DNA of 64,000 nucleotides, taken from positions 496,001 through 560,000 of the forward strand of contig NZ_LFBV01000002.1 of assembly GCF_001905345.1 (NCBI RefSeq). Reading direction: 5' to 3'. A program made the translations under genes and the position numbers. Below, piece by piece: positions 26,801 through 35,557 of the stretch (the first letter of the stretch is position 1; each line of letters begins with the position of its first letter). The notes under the pieces were generated by a model. The model was not told the DNA's origin, did no database searches, and was given only the letters and a program-made list of their open reading frames with translations. The DNA comes from Streptomyces uncialis (GTDB taxonomy: Bacteria; Actinomycetota; Actinomycetes; Streptomycetales; Streptomycetaceae).

Positions 26801-28023
26801 TGGGCCGTCTCACCCTGGATCTGACACCGCTGCGCGGACGCGGCTTCCGCGCGGTGTTCGTGGGCCGGACGGTCGCGGTGTTCGGGATCGGTTTCGCGCT
26901 GGTGGCGGTGCCGCTCCAGGTGTACGCGCTGACCGGCTCGACGGCGCGGGTCGCGACGGTCACCGTGGCGGTGGGCGCGGCGGCGTTCACGGGCACCCTG
27001 CTCGGCGGGGTGCTCGCGGACCGCTTCGACCGGGGCCGGGTCATCGTGGTGGCGCGGGCGTCCGTGGGGGTGGTGTTCGCCGTCCTCGCCGTGAACGCGG
27101 CGGCACCGGAGCCGCGGTTATGGGTCATCCATGTGTGCGGGATGGCCGAGGGCATCGCGGACGGGGTGTCGGGGACGGCGCTGATGGCGGCGACACCGAG
27201 CCTGGTGCCGAAGGACCGGCTGGCGGCGGCGGGTGCGCTGATGGCGGTGACCGTCGATCTCGGGTCGGTCGCGGCCCCCGCCCTCGGCGGGCTGCTGGTG
27301 ACGGCCACCGGGTTCTGGGGCAACTACGCGGTGTGCGCGGCCCTCGCGGTCGTCACCACGGCCGCCCTCAGCAGGCTGCCGCCGCTGCCGCCACCCGGGG
27401 CGGTGCCCGGTGAGACGGCCGCCAGGGCGGTCGTGGCGGGCACCCGGTTCGCCGTCCGGGACCGGATCGTGGGGCCCACGCTGCTGGTCGGGCTCGCCGC
27501 GATGGTGCTGTCCGGCTGGCATGTCCTGCTGCCGGAGTACGGGAGCCGGGTACTCGGTATCGGGCCCGGCGCCCTGGGGGTGCTGTACGCGGCCCCGGCG
27601 GCGGGGGCCTTGCTGACCTCGCTGACCAGCGGCTGGACCGGGCGGGTCCGGCGGCCCGGGGCGGTGGCGATCGGCGCGCTGCTGGTGTCCGGGGCGGGGC
27701 TCGCCGTCACGGGGCTCGCGGGCGGGGTGGTCCTCGCGGTCGCCGGTCTGGCGCTGTTCGGGGCGGGCCGGGTCGCCGGTGACGTGCTGCGGTACGCGCT
27801 GGTGCAGCGGCACACCCCGGACCGGTTCCGGGGGCGGGTCGCGGCGCTGTGGACGGCGCAGATCACGACGGGGGTCGCGGTCGGCGGGGCGGTGGCGGGC
27901 GGGGTGGCCCTGCTGATGTCCCCGGCGGGCGCGTTCCTGGTGTACGGCGCGGTGGGTGTGGTCTGCGCGGTGACTCTCGCGCTGGGCGCGCCGACGTTAC
28001 GCGGCGTCGGTCCGGACGCCTGA
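26800..28023 (+). CDS. MFS exporter resembling enterobactin exporter EntS
   Basis: 407-aa, ~12 membrane helices. Similarity to EntS is spread over the whole length: FRAVFVGRTVAVFGIGFALV, GGVLADRFDRGRVIVVARA, ALMAATPSLVPKDRLAAAGA, LGSVAAPALGGLL, and the late motif RFRGRVAALWTAQITTGVA. It probably exports the cell's own siderophore, while the upstream genes bring the ferric form back. Start codon overlaps the SBP stop by one base. Its 3' end overlaps the convergent regulator gene by 27 bp. Confidence 0.85.
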   Translation: MGRLTLDLTPLRGRGFRAVFVGRTVAVFGIGFALVAVPLQVYALTGSTARVATVTVAVGAAAFTGTLLGGVLADRFDRGRVIVVARASVGVVFAVLAVNAAAPEPRLWVIHVCGMAEGIADGVSGTALMAATPSLVPKDRLAAAGALMAVTVDLGSVAAPALGGLLVTATGFWGNYAVCAALAVVTTAALSRLPPLPPPGAVPGETAARAVVAGTRFAVRDRIVGPTLLVGLAAMVLSGWHVLLPEYGSRVLGIGPGALGVLYAAPAAGALLTSLTSGWTGRVRRPGAVAIGALLVSGAGLAVTGLAGGVVLAVAGLALFGAGRVAGDVLRYALVQRHTPDRFRGRVAALWTAQITTGVAVGGAVAGGVALLMSPAGAFLVYGAVGVVCAVTLALGAPTLRGVGPDA

Positions 28024-28761
28024 GCCGAGCGGTGCGGCCGGGTCCTCGAAGCGGGGTCCGCCCAGCCGGTGCAGGGTGAAGGTGTCGGCGCCCCAGCGGA
28101 CGTTGCGGCGGCACTCCAGGCCCTGGCGGGCGAGGTGCGGGGCGAGCCGCTCGACCCGGGCGCGCAGCGCGCGCAGACTCATCGGGCGGGACGGGTCCCC
28201 GAGCAGCCAGCGCAGATCGTGGCAGCAGAGCGGGGAGCGGGCGCCGAGCAGGATCTCCAGCAGCAGCGACTGGCTGCGGTAGGGCCGCAGCGGTTCGCCC
28301 CCTCGGCCCCGCGCGGGTCCGGGGGCGCGCCGCAGCCAGCGCAGGTCCGCCTCGATCCGGGCGGCGATCGCGCTCTCCGCGGTGTTCCTGCACAGGACGT
28401 TGACCGCTCCGGCGGCGAGCAGCGCGGCGCAGTCGACCCGGCCCGGGGTGGACACGGCGACCGGGGCGAGCAGCCGTAACGCGCGTACGCGGCGGACGAG
28501 TTCGGCGGTGGGCTCGGGGCGCGGGGTGTCGAGCAGGGCGAGCACTCCGGGGGCGCGGCGCAGATACTCGTAGCCGCGCTGGTCGCCCCAGCGGCGGACG
28601 ACGAAGCGCGGCGGGCCCGCGCGGTGCAGTCGCTTGGCCCAGGCGACGCTGGCCTCGATGTCCGGCGAGACGATCACCACGAGTGGGCCCGCGCCGCCGC
28701 GCGGGGCCCGGGGCCTGCCGCGGGGCGCTGCCGTGGTGCGGGGCTGCTCGATGGTCAGCAT
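27997..28761 (-). CDS. Winged-helix DNA-binding protein with degenerate receiver-like N-domain
   Basis: 254 aa. Residues ~25-135 have a Rossmann-like pattern reminiscent of a response-regulator receiver (LVVIVSPDIEASVAW, VLALLDTPRP, LLAPVAVSTPG, AAGAVNVLCRNTAESAI) but without the acidic phospho-acceptor triad. Residues ~165-240 form an OmpR/BldD-like winged helix (QSLLLEILLGARSPL, MSLRALRARVERLAPHL, then a wing with LHRLGGPRF). It could be an orphan, phosphorylation-independent regulator. Two related palindromes lie upstream of its start, suggesting autoregulation. Tail-to-tail overlap with the EntS-like gene. Confidence 0.7.
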   Translation of the reverse strand: MLTIEQPRTTAAPRGRPRAPRGGAGPLVVIVSPDIEASVAWAKRLHRAGPPRFVVRRWGDQRGYEYLRRAPGVLALLDTPRPEPTAELVRRVRALRLLAPVAVSTPGRVDCAALLAAGAVNVLCRNTAESAIAARIEADLRWLRRAPGPARGRGGEPLRPYRSQSLLLEILLGARSPLCCHDLRWLLGDPSRPMSLRALRARVERLAPHLARQGLECRRNVRWGADTFTLHRLGGPRFEDPAAPLGSGVRTDAA

Positions 28762-28833
28762 CCGGTCGTCCTCCGTTCGGGCCTCGGGCCCGGCTCCCCA
28801 CGGTCCGCGGTGAGGAACCGCCTCGGAGCGGCC

Positions 28834-28850
28834 TACCTACATGTTAGGTA
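28834..28850. promoter_or_regulatory. Palindromic site A upstream of winged-helix gene
   Basis: TACCTA-CATGT-TAGGTA, perfect 6-bp arms. Read on the minus strand it matches site B (28993-29009) at 14 of 17 positions. It lies 73 bp upstream of the regulator start and overlaps a possible -10 (TAACAT) that follows TTGACG by 19 bp. Confidence 0.6.
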
Positions 28851-28992
28851 CCCGTCGCGGAGCACCGTCAAGCCCGGACGGCTCGACTCCCTTGCGGAAG
28901 AGCCCGCTTGAAATCCTTCACGCGAGGAAGATCGACGGGCGTCCTCGCAGGTCGGCGGCGTACGGCCGCCGGAAGGCGTTCCGAAGGAAGGC

Positions 28993-29009
28993 TACTTAAC
29001 ATGTAACTA
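28993..29009. promoter_or_regulatory. Palindromic site B upstream of winged-helix gene
   Basis: TACTTAACATGTAACTA, sharing the TAACATGTA core with site A. It is AT-rich in GC-rich surroundings and lies about 230 bp upstream of the regulator start, 46 bp before the end of the convergently placed solute-binding gene. The DNA between the two sites holds no credible gene. Confidence 0.5.
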
Positions 29010-29054
29010 AGTGATCGTCACGAAGGGGACGGCGGGACGCGAGGGGCGGACGGG

Positions 29055-30350
29055 TCAGCGGCCGAGGATGTCGCCGAGTTCCCGGTCGAGCCGGAGCAGG
29101 GCTTCCTCGGGCGGGACCCGCTGGGTCAACGCGCCGTGCGTCACGGCGGCCACGGCCAGACTGACCTGCTCGTAGTGGACGCTGGTGAGCCGCACCCGGG
29201 CCGACCGTACGCCGCGCGCCAGTTCCGGCAGATACGGGAAGCGTCGTACCAGCGCGGGGTCGCTGTACAGCGAGGCGCGTACCGGTGGCAGCGCGCCTTC
29301 CGTGAGCACCTGCCGCTGCGCCTTCTCACCGAGGAGGTGGGCGAGCAGGTCGGCGGCGGAACGCGGGTGCGGGGAGCGGGCGTTGACGGCGAGGTTGGAG
29401 CCGCCGAGGACGCCCGCGCCGGGGCCGTCCCGGCCGGGCAGCGGCACCGCCCCGACCTTGCCGGCGACCGGGGAGCCGGGCGCGGAGGCCAGTGCGTACA
29501 CATAGGGCCAGTTCCGCAGGAACAACAGCTCACCGGACTGGAACGCCAGCCGTGAGGTCTCCTCCTTGTAGGTCAGGGCCTGTTCGGGTATCCAGCCCTC
29601 GCGCAGCCCGTCGGTGAGGAACCGGAGTCCTTCGAGGGCCGCGGGCGAGGCCACCGTGATCTCACCGTCGGGTCCGGTGAGCGAGCCGCCCGCCGACTGG
29701 ATCGCCTCGGTGACGTTCACCGTCAGCCCCTCGTACGGCAGGAGCTGGCCCGCGTAGCCCTGCATGCCGTACTCGGCGGACAGGGTGGCGGCCTGGTCGG
29801 CGAGTTCGTCCCAGGTGCGCGGCGGGCCGAGCCCTTCCCGGGCGAGGATGTCCTTGCGGTAGTAGAGCAGGCCCGCGTTGGTGACATACGGCGCCGCGTA
29901 CAGGCGGCCCCGGTAGGTGCCGGTGTCCAGGACGGGCGGCAGCAGGGAGTCGAGGGGCAGTGCGGAGCGGTCGAGGGGGGCGATCCAGCCGTGCCCGGCG
30001 AACTCCGCGGTCCACGCCACGTCGATGTTCAGGACGTCGAAACGGGTGCTGCCCGCGCGCAGGCTGTCCCGCATCTGGGCGTGGACCTCGTCGGCGGCCT
30101 CGGGCAGTTCGACGAGTTCGACCCGCTCGGCGGGGCGTGCCCGGTTCCAGTCGTCGAGGACGCGGTGGAGGTAGCGGGTCAGGTCGCGGCCGGTGACCAT
30201 GGTCAGCGGGCCCCGCCCGTCGGACGCGGCGCCGACCGGGTCCCGTTCGGCGCCGGACGCGGTCAGCGCGGTCAGCAGCAGTGCCGTGGCCAGGGCCGCC
30301 CGCCCGGTCAGGCGGAGCCGCCGAACCAGGTCGTCACCGACGCCGCGCAT
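29055..30350 (-). CDS. Family 1 extracellular solute-binding protein (sugar ABC type), orphan
   Basis: 431 aa, two-lobed carbohydrate-binding protein: RYLHRVLDDWNRARPAERVEL, FDVLNIDVAWTAEFAGHGWI, the hinge GTYRGRLYAAPYVTNAGLLY and YRKDILAREGLGPPRTWDEL are all typical. The N-terminal hydrophobic segment (ALATALLLTALTASGAE) is a signal peptide, but no lipobox cysteine follows, so this one may be secreted rather than membrane-anchored. No permease or ATPase for it is in the window. Its substrate, likely an oligosaccharide such as trehalose or maltose, cannot be fixed. Confidence 0.85.
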   Translation of the reverse strand: MRGVGDDLVRRLRLTGRAALATALLLTALTASGAERDPVGAASDGRGPLTMVTGRDLTRYLHRVLDDWNRARPAERVELVELPEAADEVHAQMRDSLRAGSTRFDVLNIDVAWTAEFAGHGWIAPLDRSALPLDSLLPPVLDTGTYRGRLYAAPYVTNAGLLYYRKDILAREGLGPPRTWDELADQAATLSAEYGMQGYAGQLLPYEGLTVNVTEAIQSAGGSLTGPDGEITVASPAALEGLRFLTDGLREGWIPEQALTYKEETSRLAFQSGELLFLRNWPYVYALASAPGSPVAGKVGAVPLPGRDGPGAGVLGGSNLAVNARSPHPRSAADLLAHLLGEKAQRQVLTEGALPPVRASLYSDPALVRRFPYLPELARGVRSARVRLTSVHYEQVSLAVAAVTHGALTQRVPPEEALLRLDRELGDILGR

Positions 30351-30421
30351 CGCTTCCCGCCCTCCCCCGGCCGCCCGGGAGCGGTCCTCCCATGACGGTC
30401 ACGTCCTTCCGAGTGCCGCAC

Positions 30422-30440
30422 CAGGCATCATGTATACCTG
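30422..30440. promoter_or_regulatory. Imperfect palindrome between SBP and padR-type gene
   Basis: CAGGCAT-CATGT-ATACCTG, 6 of 7 arm positions match. It contains the ATGTATAC element common in PadR-type operators and lies about 115 bp upstream of the PadR start in a divergent promoter. Candidate autoregulatory site. Confidence 0.4.
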
Positions 30441-30555
30441 CGGAACGGTGCGACACCCATCGGCACGGATCGTTGTCCGACCGTACGTGTCGAGATACGA
30501 ACCGGCGGTTCGCGGCGGAGCGTCCGCCCTGTTGTCCTAGGAGGGACCCGGCACC

Positions 30556-31065
30556 GTGCGTCTTCACCTGCTGGCGCTGCTCGCCGGTGGTCCCGCCCAC
30601 GGTTACGAGCTGAAACAGGCTCTGGAGAAACTTCTGGGCGGGGCGTACCCTCAGCCGAACATCGGGCAGATCTACGTCACACTCGGCAGGCTGGAGCAGG
30701 CGGGGCTCATCGAGGGGAAGCATGTGAGCCAGTCGGACCGGCCCGACAAGAAGATCTACGAGATCACGGCGGCCGGCCGGGAAGCGGTCGACGCCTGGTA
30801 CGAGACGCCCTCGGAGACCCCGCGGGTGCGCGACGACTTCTTCATGAAGCTCGCTCTCGCCCATCTCACCGGTGCGGCCGACCAGATCAACCTCATCAAC
30901 AAGCAGCGGCGCCACTACCTCACCCTGATGCGGGCCCTGTCCCGGCTGGAGCGCGGGGACGGCGAGCCCACCGGCCGGATCGCCCGGCTCCTGGCCGAGG
31001 GGGCGTCACTGCATCTCCAGGCCGATCTCGACTGGCTGGAGCGCTGCCAGGAGGAACTCGAATGA
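30556..31065 (+). CDS. PadR family transcriptional regulator
   Basis: 169 aa. N-terminal PadR winged helix: LHLLALLAGGPAHGYELKQALE, then IGQIYVTLGRLEQAGLI (recognition) and the wing DRPDKKIYEITAAGREAV; the C-terminal helices (Vir_C type) support dimerisation. GTG start after GGAGGG. It overlaps the ABC ATPase gene by ATGA, the usual arrangement in which PadR represses its own export operon and is released by the exported compound, often an antibiotic or antimicrobial peptide. Confidence 0.9.
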   Translation: MRLHLLALLAGGPAHGYELKQALEKLLGGAYPQPNIGQIYVTLGRLEQAGLIEGKHVSQSDRPDKKIYEITAAGREAVDAWYETPSETPRVRDDFFMKLALAHLTGAADQINLINKQRRHYLTLMRALSRLERGDGEPTGRIARLLAEGASLHLQADLDWLERCQEELE

Positions 31066-31856
31066 GTGCCGACCCCACCGCCGCGGACGGCCCGGACACC
31101 CCGCCGACCCACGAGGGCGACGGTCCGCTGCTCTCCGTACGCGGTCTGACGAAGAGTCATTCCGGGGACGGGGGTCCCGTGCACGCGGTGCGGGGCATCG
31201 ATCTCGACGTGGCGCGCGGGCAGTTCGTGGCGATCACCGGTACCTCAGGGGCGGGCAAGTCGACGCTGCTGCATCTGCTGGGCGGTCTGGAGCGGCCCGA
31301 CAGCGGCACGATCCGGCTGGCGGGACGGCGCGTCGACGGGCTGAGCGAGGCCCGCTGGGCCGTGCTGCGCCGCCGTCGGCTGGGTATCGTCTTCCAGTTC
31401 TTCAATCTGGTGTCCACCCTGACCGTCGCCGACAACGTCGAGATGCCCGCGCTGCTCGCGGGGCGCGGCGCCCGCTCCGGCCGGTCCGATGTACGCGAAC
31501 TGCTCGTCAGGCTCGGGCTGGACGGCAAACGGGACAGTCTGCCGGGCGATCTGTCCGGCGGTGAGCAGCAGCGGGTGGCGCTGGCGCGGGCGCTGGTGAA
31601 CCGGCCCGACCTGCTGCTGGCCGACGAACCGACGGGCAGCCTCGACAGCCGGGGCACACGTGAGGTGGTCAACCTGCTGAGCGAGTTCCACGCGCGAGGC
31701 CAGACGATCGTCCTGGTCACCCATGACGCCCGGGTGGCGAGCGCGGCCGAGCGGGTCCTGACGGTCAGCGACGGCCGGATCGTCGACGACATCGACCTGA
31801 CCGACGGGAACGGGAGCGCGGCGGGCGCCGCCGGACTCGTCGAACTGGCGGAGTGA
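31062..31856 (+). CDS. ABC transporter ATPase, MacB/LolD type
   Basis: 264-aa ATPase with Walker A GTSGAGKST, Q-loop IVFQFFNLVSTLTV, signature LSGGEQQRVALARA, Walker B LLLADEPTGSLDS and switch VTHD. The FQxFNL..LT and DEPTGxLD motifs are characteristic of the LolD/MacB class that drives FtsX-like permeases by mechanotransmission. The ~30-residue N-terminal extension is Pro/Asp-rich. Pairs with the next gene, which begins 4 bp after its stop. Confidence 0.92.
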   Translation: MSADPTAADGPDTPPTHEGDGPLLSVRGLTKSHSGDGGPVHAVRGIDLDVARGQFVAITGTSGAGKSTLLHLLGGLERPDSGTIRLAGRRVDGLSEARWAVLRRRRLGIVFQFFNLVSTLTVADNVEMPALLAGRGARSGRSDVRELLVRLGLDGKRDSLPGDLSGGEQQRVALARALVNRPDLLLADEPTGSLDSRGTREVVNLLSEFHARGQTIVLVTHDARVASAAERVLTVSDGRIVDDIDLTDGNGSAAGAAGLVELAE

Positions 31857-31860
31857 GCCG

Positions 31861-34152
31861 GTGCGGGCCATCCTGCGCTGGGCGCTCGCCGATCTGCGGA
31901 CCCATCGCGGCCAGGCCGCGTCGCTGGCACTGGCGACGGCGGGGGTGACGGCGGCGCTGCTGTTGTCGGCGGCGCTGTTCCAGTTCGCGGCAAGCCCCTG
32001 GCAGCGGGTGTTCACGGAGACCCGGGGCAGTCATGTGTGGCTGCGGGTCACCGCCACCGCCGAGACCGGGGGCCTGCGGGAACTGCCGGGCGTGGCAGGT
32101 GTGTCGGGCCCGTACGGCACGGCCCCGCTCACCGCGACGAGCGCCACGTCGACGGCGGCCGTGGATCTGCGGGCGGTGCGCCCCGACGGGCCGACGGCCC
32201 GGGAGCGGCGGTTCCTCACCGGCCGCTGGCTGTCCGGCGCGGGCGACGAGGTGGTCCTCGACCGCGCGACCGCGCAGGCCCTGTGGGTGGGCCCCGGTGA
32301 CGAACTTCCCGTCCGCGCCGCCCCTTCCCGGCGGGGCACCCTGAAGGTGGTCGGGGTACTGGCGACCGCCGAGGCGGGCTACGCGCCCGGTGAGCGTCCG
32401 GGCACGGGCTGGGCCGGTGCGGGCACGGTCACCCGGTACGTCACCGGGGACGCCCCGGGCCGGACGGTGGGGCTGCGGCTCGCGAACGCGTCGGACACCG
32501 ACTTCGTGCTCCAGCAGGCGATCGCGGCCGTGGGTCCCGAGCATGTGGTGCGCGTGTCGACCTGGCGTCAGGCACGGTCGGCGGTCGGCGAGGACGACCG
32601 GCTGCTGGGGCGGTTGCTGCGGGTGTTCGGGCTGGGCGCGCTGCTCGCGGCGGCGCTCGCGGTCACCGGCGGGGTGGGCGGCCGGGTCCGGGGCCAGGTA
32701 CGGGACATCGCGGTGCTCAAGGCGATCGGGATGACCCCGCGCCAGATCGCGGTGATGTTCTTCGCCCAGCACGCGGCCCTCGCGCTCGCCGGGGCGGCGC
32801 TCGGCACACTCGTGGTGCGGACGGCGGGCTCGTACGTGCCCGGGTCGATCGGTGAGGCGGTGCCGCACGGGCTCGCCCTGCCGGAGGCGGTCCCGGTCGC
32901 CGCGGCGGTCGCGGGGGCGACGGTGGTGGTCATCGCCGCGGCGACCGCGCTGGCCGCGTGGCGGGCGGCGCGGGTCCCGCCGAGCCCGATGGCCCGGGTG
33001 GCCCGGCCCCGGGTGCGGCGGATGTCACGGACGGCCCGGTGCGCGCTGCGCTGGGGGGTGCCCCCGCCGCTGGTGCTGGGCTGGCGGGAGGCGACGCACC
33101 GGCGCTCACGGTTCGCCGGGGCGGTGGCCAGGCTCGCGGTGCCGGTGCTGATGGCGACGGTGGCGCTGGCCGCGCTCACCACCCTGGGCGTGCTGCGCGG
33201 CGGCGACGGCGAGGTGAACCCGGCGGCGCCGCTCACCCTGCGCCAGGACGGCGCGGGACTGGACGCCACGGATCTGGCGCGGGTCGGGGCGGACCCCCGG
33301 GTCCGGGCGGTGTACCCGGCGGCGGAGGTCACCGCGCTGATCCCGGGCCAGACCCGGTCGGTCACCCTGCGGGGGCTGGGCTCCCAGGGACACCCGTACC
33401 CGTTCGTGGTGGTGGCGGGCCGCACCCCGGCCGCGCCGAACGAGGCGGTGGCCGGGCAGGGGCTGCTCGACGCGACGGGCGTACGGGTCGGCGAGTGGGT
33501 GCGCCTCACCGTGGGCGGCACCCCGCACATCCTGCATGTCGTGGGCCGTTCCATCGAGCCGGAGCACGGCGGGCAGGTCGTCACGACGACGCTGGACACG
33601 CTGCGCGCGGGCGGCACGGTGAATGGCCCTCCGGCGTACGCGGTGATGCTGCGCCCCGGCGCCGACCAAGGCGTGACGGCGCGGGCCCTGGCGGAGGCGC
33701 TGCCGGACGCCGATGTACGCGGCGCCCCGCCGACGGTCGCCTCGGCGGTGCTGGTGAGCCGGGTACTGACGGGACTGATCGGGGTCCTCGCGCTGATCGC
33801 GGTCGTGGAGCTGGCCGGGTCGGTGAGTTCCGCCGTACGCCAGCACACCCGTGAGCTGCCGGCGCTGCGGGCCATGGGGCTCACCCCCCGGCAGTGGATC
33901 GGGGTGGTGGTGACGCACTGCGCGGTGACGGCCGCGGGGGCGGCGGCCCTGGGGATCGCCGCGGGGCTGCTGGTCGCGCGACCGCTGATCGATCTGGAGG
34001 CGCACGGGAGCGGGGTGGGGGCCGGGATAGCGCGGTTGCCTCCGGCGTCGTCGTTGGTGGTGACGGCGGTCGGGCTGGTGCTGGTCGCTGTGGCGCTGGC
34101 GGTGGTGCCGTCCGCACGCGCGAAACGTGACCTGACGGTCGTCCGGGGGTGA
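31861..34152 (+). CDS. FtsX-like ABC permease
   Basis: 763-aa membrane protein with two FtsX domains, i.e. a duplicated MacB-type permease. The first membrane helix is near residues 15-40 (ASLALATAGVTAALLLSAALF), followed by a large extracellular domain; then three helices (LGALLAAALAVTGGVGG...), a second helix/periplasmic unit from about residue 415 and a final three-helix bundle ending LVVVPSARAKRDL in outline. With the upstream ATPase it forms an exporter or extracellular-stress sensor pump. GTG start 4 bp after the ATPase stop. Confidence 0.9.
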   Translation: MRAILRWALADLRTHRGQAASLALATAGVTAALLLSAALFQFAASPWQRVFTETRGSHVWLRVTATAETGGLRELPGVAGVSGPYGTAPLTATSATSTAAVDLRAVRPDGPTARERRFLTGRWLSGAGDEVVLDRATAQALWVGPGDELPVRAAPSRRGTLKVVGVLATAEAGYAPGERPGTGWAGAGTVTRYVTGDAPGRTVGLRLANASDTDFVLQQAIAAVGPEHVVRVSTWRQARSAVGEDDRLLGRLLRVFGLGALLAAALAVTGGVGGRVRGQVRDIAVLKAIGMTPRQIAVMFFAQHAALALAGAALGTLVVRTAGSYVPGSIGEAVPHGLALPEAVPVAAAVAGATVVVIAAATALAAWRAARVPPSPMARVARPRVRRMSRTARCALRWGVPPPLVLGWREATHRRSRFAGAVARLAVPVLMATVALAALTTLGVLRGGDGEVNPAAPLTLRQDGAGLDATDLARVGADPRVRAVYPAAEVTALIPGQTRSVTLRGLGSQGHPYPFVVVAGRTPAAPNEAVAGQGLLDATGVRVGEWVRLTVGGTPHILHVVGRSIEPEHGGQVVTTTLDTLRAGGTVNGPPAYAVMLRPGADQGVTARALAEALPDADVRGAPPTVASAVLVSRVLTGLIGVLALIAVVELAGSVSSAVRQHTRELPALRAMGLTPRQWIGVVVTHCAVTAAGAAALGIAAGLLVARPLIDLEAHGSGVGAGIARLPPASSLVVTAVGLVLVAVALAVVPSARAKRDLTVVRG

Positions 34153-34284
34153 GGCGGCGGCGGGTCGGTCACCGCCGCCTCGGCTCCCCGCCCGCGCCTG
34201 AGCCCCGGCTGTCCCGTACGGGGCGTTCCGGCGGCCCTGCGTGCTCGCCGGTGGGCCTACGGGTGCCCGTGCGGGTCGCTCGCG

Positions 34285-34444
34285 GGGGTGCGGTTCCCCG
34301 CACCCCTGGGTCTCCGCCGTTGGACGTACTTGATCCTGTGCGGGTCGCTCGTGGGTGCGCGGTTCCCCGCGCCCCTGGGTTCGTACCGGTGAGCGAACTT
34401 GTTCCTGCGCCCGTATCCCGGGGGCGCGCGGTTCCCCACGCCCC
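34285..34444. repeat. Three tandem hairpin repeats with GGTTCCCC core, likely terminator
   Basis: Units of about 65-72 bp starting near 34285, 34357 and 34421 each hold a G-rich arm, TTCC loop and C-rich arm. The first has a perfect 9-bp stem (34285-34306), the second a 6-bp stem (34357-34372), the third a bulged stem. They fill the gap between the convergent FtsX and SDR genes; bidirectional termination is the likely role. Related copies occur at about 39.73-39.88 kb. Confidence 0.65.
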
Positions 34445-34458
34445 TGGGTCCGTACCCC

Positions 34459-35385
34459 TCAAGTGGTTGTCCGCAGGACCTGTTCCAACCAATCCCAGAG
34501 CACGCCTTCGCGGTCGGTGTCATAGGACTCGGCGGATGACGGCGTGACCTTCGTCCGGTGGATGTAGGCACCGGACGCGGCAGGTGTGACTCCGAGGATG
34601 GTGTCGGCGAATTTCCTTCCCGCGGGGACCGGGGTGTCCACGAGAGGTGTGACCGCGAGCAGCGGGATGATTTTGCTCATCAGGAAGGGGAAAGCTCCCC
34701 CCGCTTCGCGCGCGAGCCCGGTGCCGACCACAAGGCTGGGGTTGTACGAGACGATGTCGACACCTTCGGGCAGTCGTCGGGCCCATTCGTGGACCAGGTG
34801 GACGCCGCCGAGTTTGCTCGTCACGTAAGCACGACGGCCGGCCCGGACATTCCCGGAACGGTCGAATGCTCCGGGTCGGGAGATCTCCGGGATCGCCCAA
34901 CGGGGTGCGGGCATGGTCCCCCCGGTATGCCGCAGATCACCGAAGTGCGCGTCGCTGACCGTGACGACGATGCGTGCCGGCGCCAGGATGTGGGGGTGCA
35001 GTCGCCTGAGAAGCTGGTGGGTGGACATCACGTTCACCGCGAAGGTTCTCTCGTATCCGTCGACCGTGGTCTGCAACGCGTCGGAGAGGTGGACACCCGC
35101 GTTGAACACGAGTCCCCGCAACGGAGGCAACTCGCCGGAATCAAGAAGGTCTTCCAACTGCAAACCGGCGGCGTCGACACTCGCCTTGCTCGACAGGTCG
35201 ATGTCGACGGTCGAGACGTGCGGAGAGATTTTCCGCAGGCCCGGCAGTACCTCGGCGGCAGAGGAGCCCCGGCCGAGAACCACAAGGTGGGTATCGGGGC
35301 TGCGTCCGAGGATGTCTCGCGCGGCTTCCAGGCCGATCCCCCGAGTGGCCCCGGTCATGATCAGGGTTCGGTTCGCTGCGTTCAC
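34459..35385 (-). CDS. Short-chain dehydrogenase/reductase
   Basis: 308-aa NAD(P)-dependent oxidoreductase. Cofactor motif TGATRGIGLEAA, the NAGV motif (LVFNAGVHLSD), catalytic serine in VVTVSDAHFGD, and YVTSK carrying the catalytic Tyr and Lys. Its length and C-terminal tail place it with the retinol/protochlorophyllide-like SDRs. The start is GTG 35385 after AGGAGG. It is divergent from the MmyB-type regulator, a very common pairing in Streptomyces where the regulator controls the SDR. Substrate unknown. Confidence 0.88.
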   Translation of the reverse strand: MNAANRTLIMTGATRGIGLEAARDILGRSPDTHLVVLGRGSSAAEVLPGLRKISPHVSTVDIDLSSKASVDAAGLQLEDLLDSGELPPLRGLVFNAGVHLSDALQTTVDGYERTFAVNVMSTHQLLRRLHPHILAPARIVVTVSDAHFGDLRHTGGTMPAPRWAIPEISRPGAFDRSGNVRAGRRAYVTSKLGGVHLVHEWARRLPEGVDIVSYNPSLVVGTGLAREAGGAFPFLMSKIIPLLAVTPLVDTPVPAGRKFADTILGVTPAASGAYIHRTKVTPSSAESYDTDREGVLWDWLEQVLRTTT

Positions 35386-35557
35386 GTGTGGACCTCCTGG
35401 TGGGATCGTGCGAGTGCTGGTGTGCGTCGACGTATCGCTCTTCGCCGCCGTCGACGCTGCCGGAGTGCTCGACGACCAGGAAGACTTCGTCGAGCCTGGT
35501 ATCCGCAGGGCCACGCTCCCGGCCCGGCGACTGCCACCGGTGAGGGACAATGAAGTC

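Noticed and set aside
34261..34450. Attachment sites or IS ends at the GGTTCCCC repeats
   Set aside because: No integrase or transposase and no target duplication seen; hairpins between convergent genes fit terminators.
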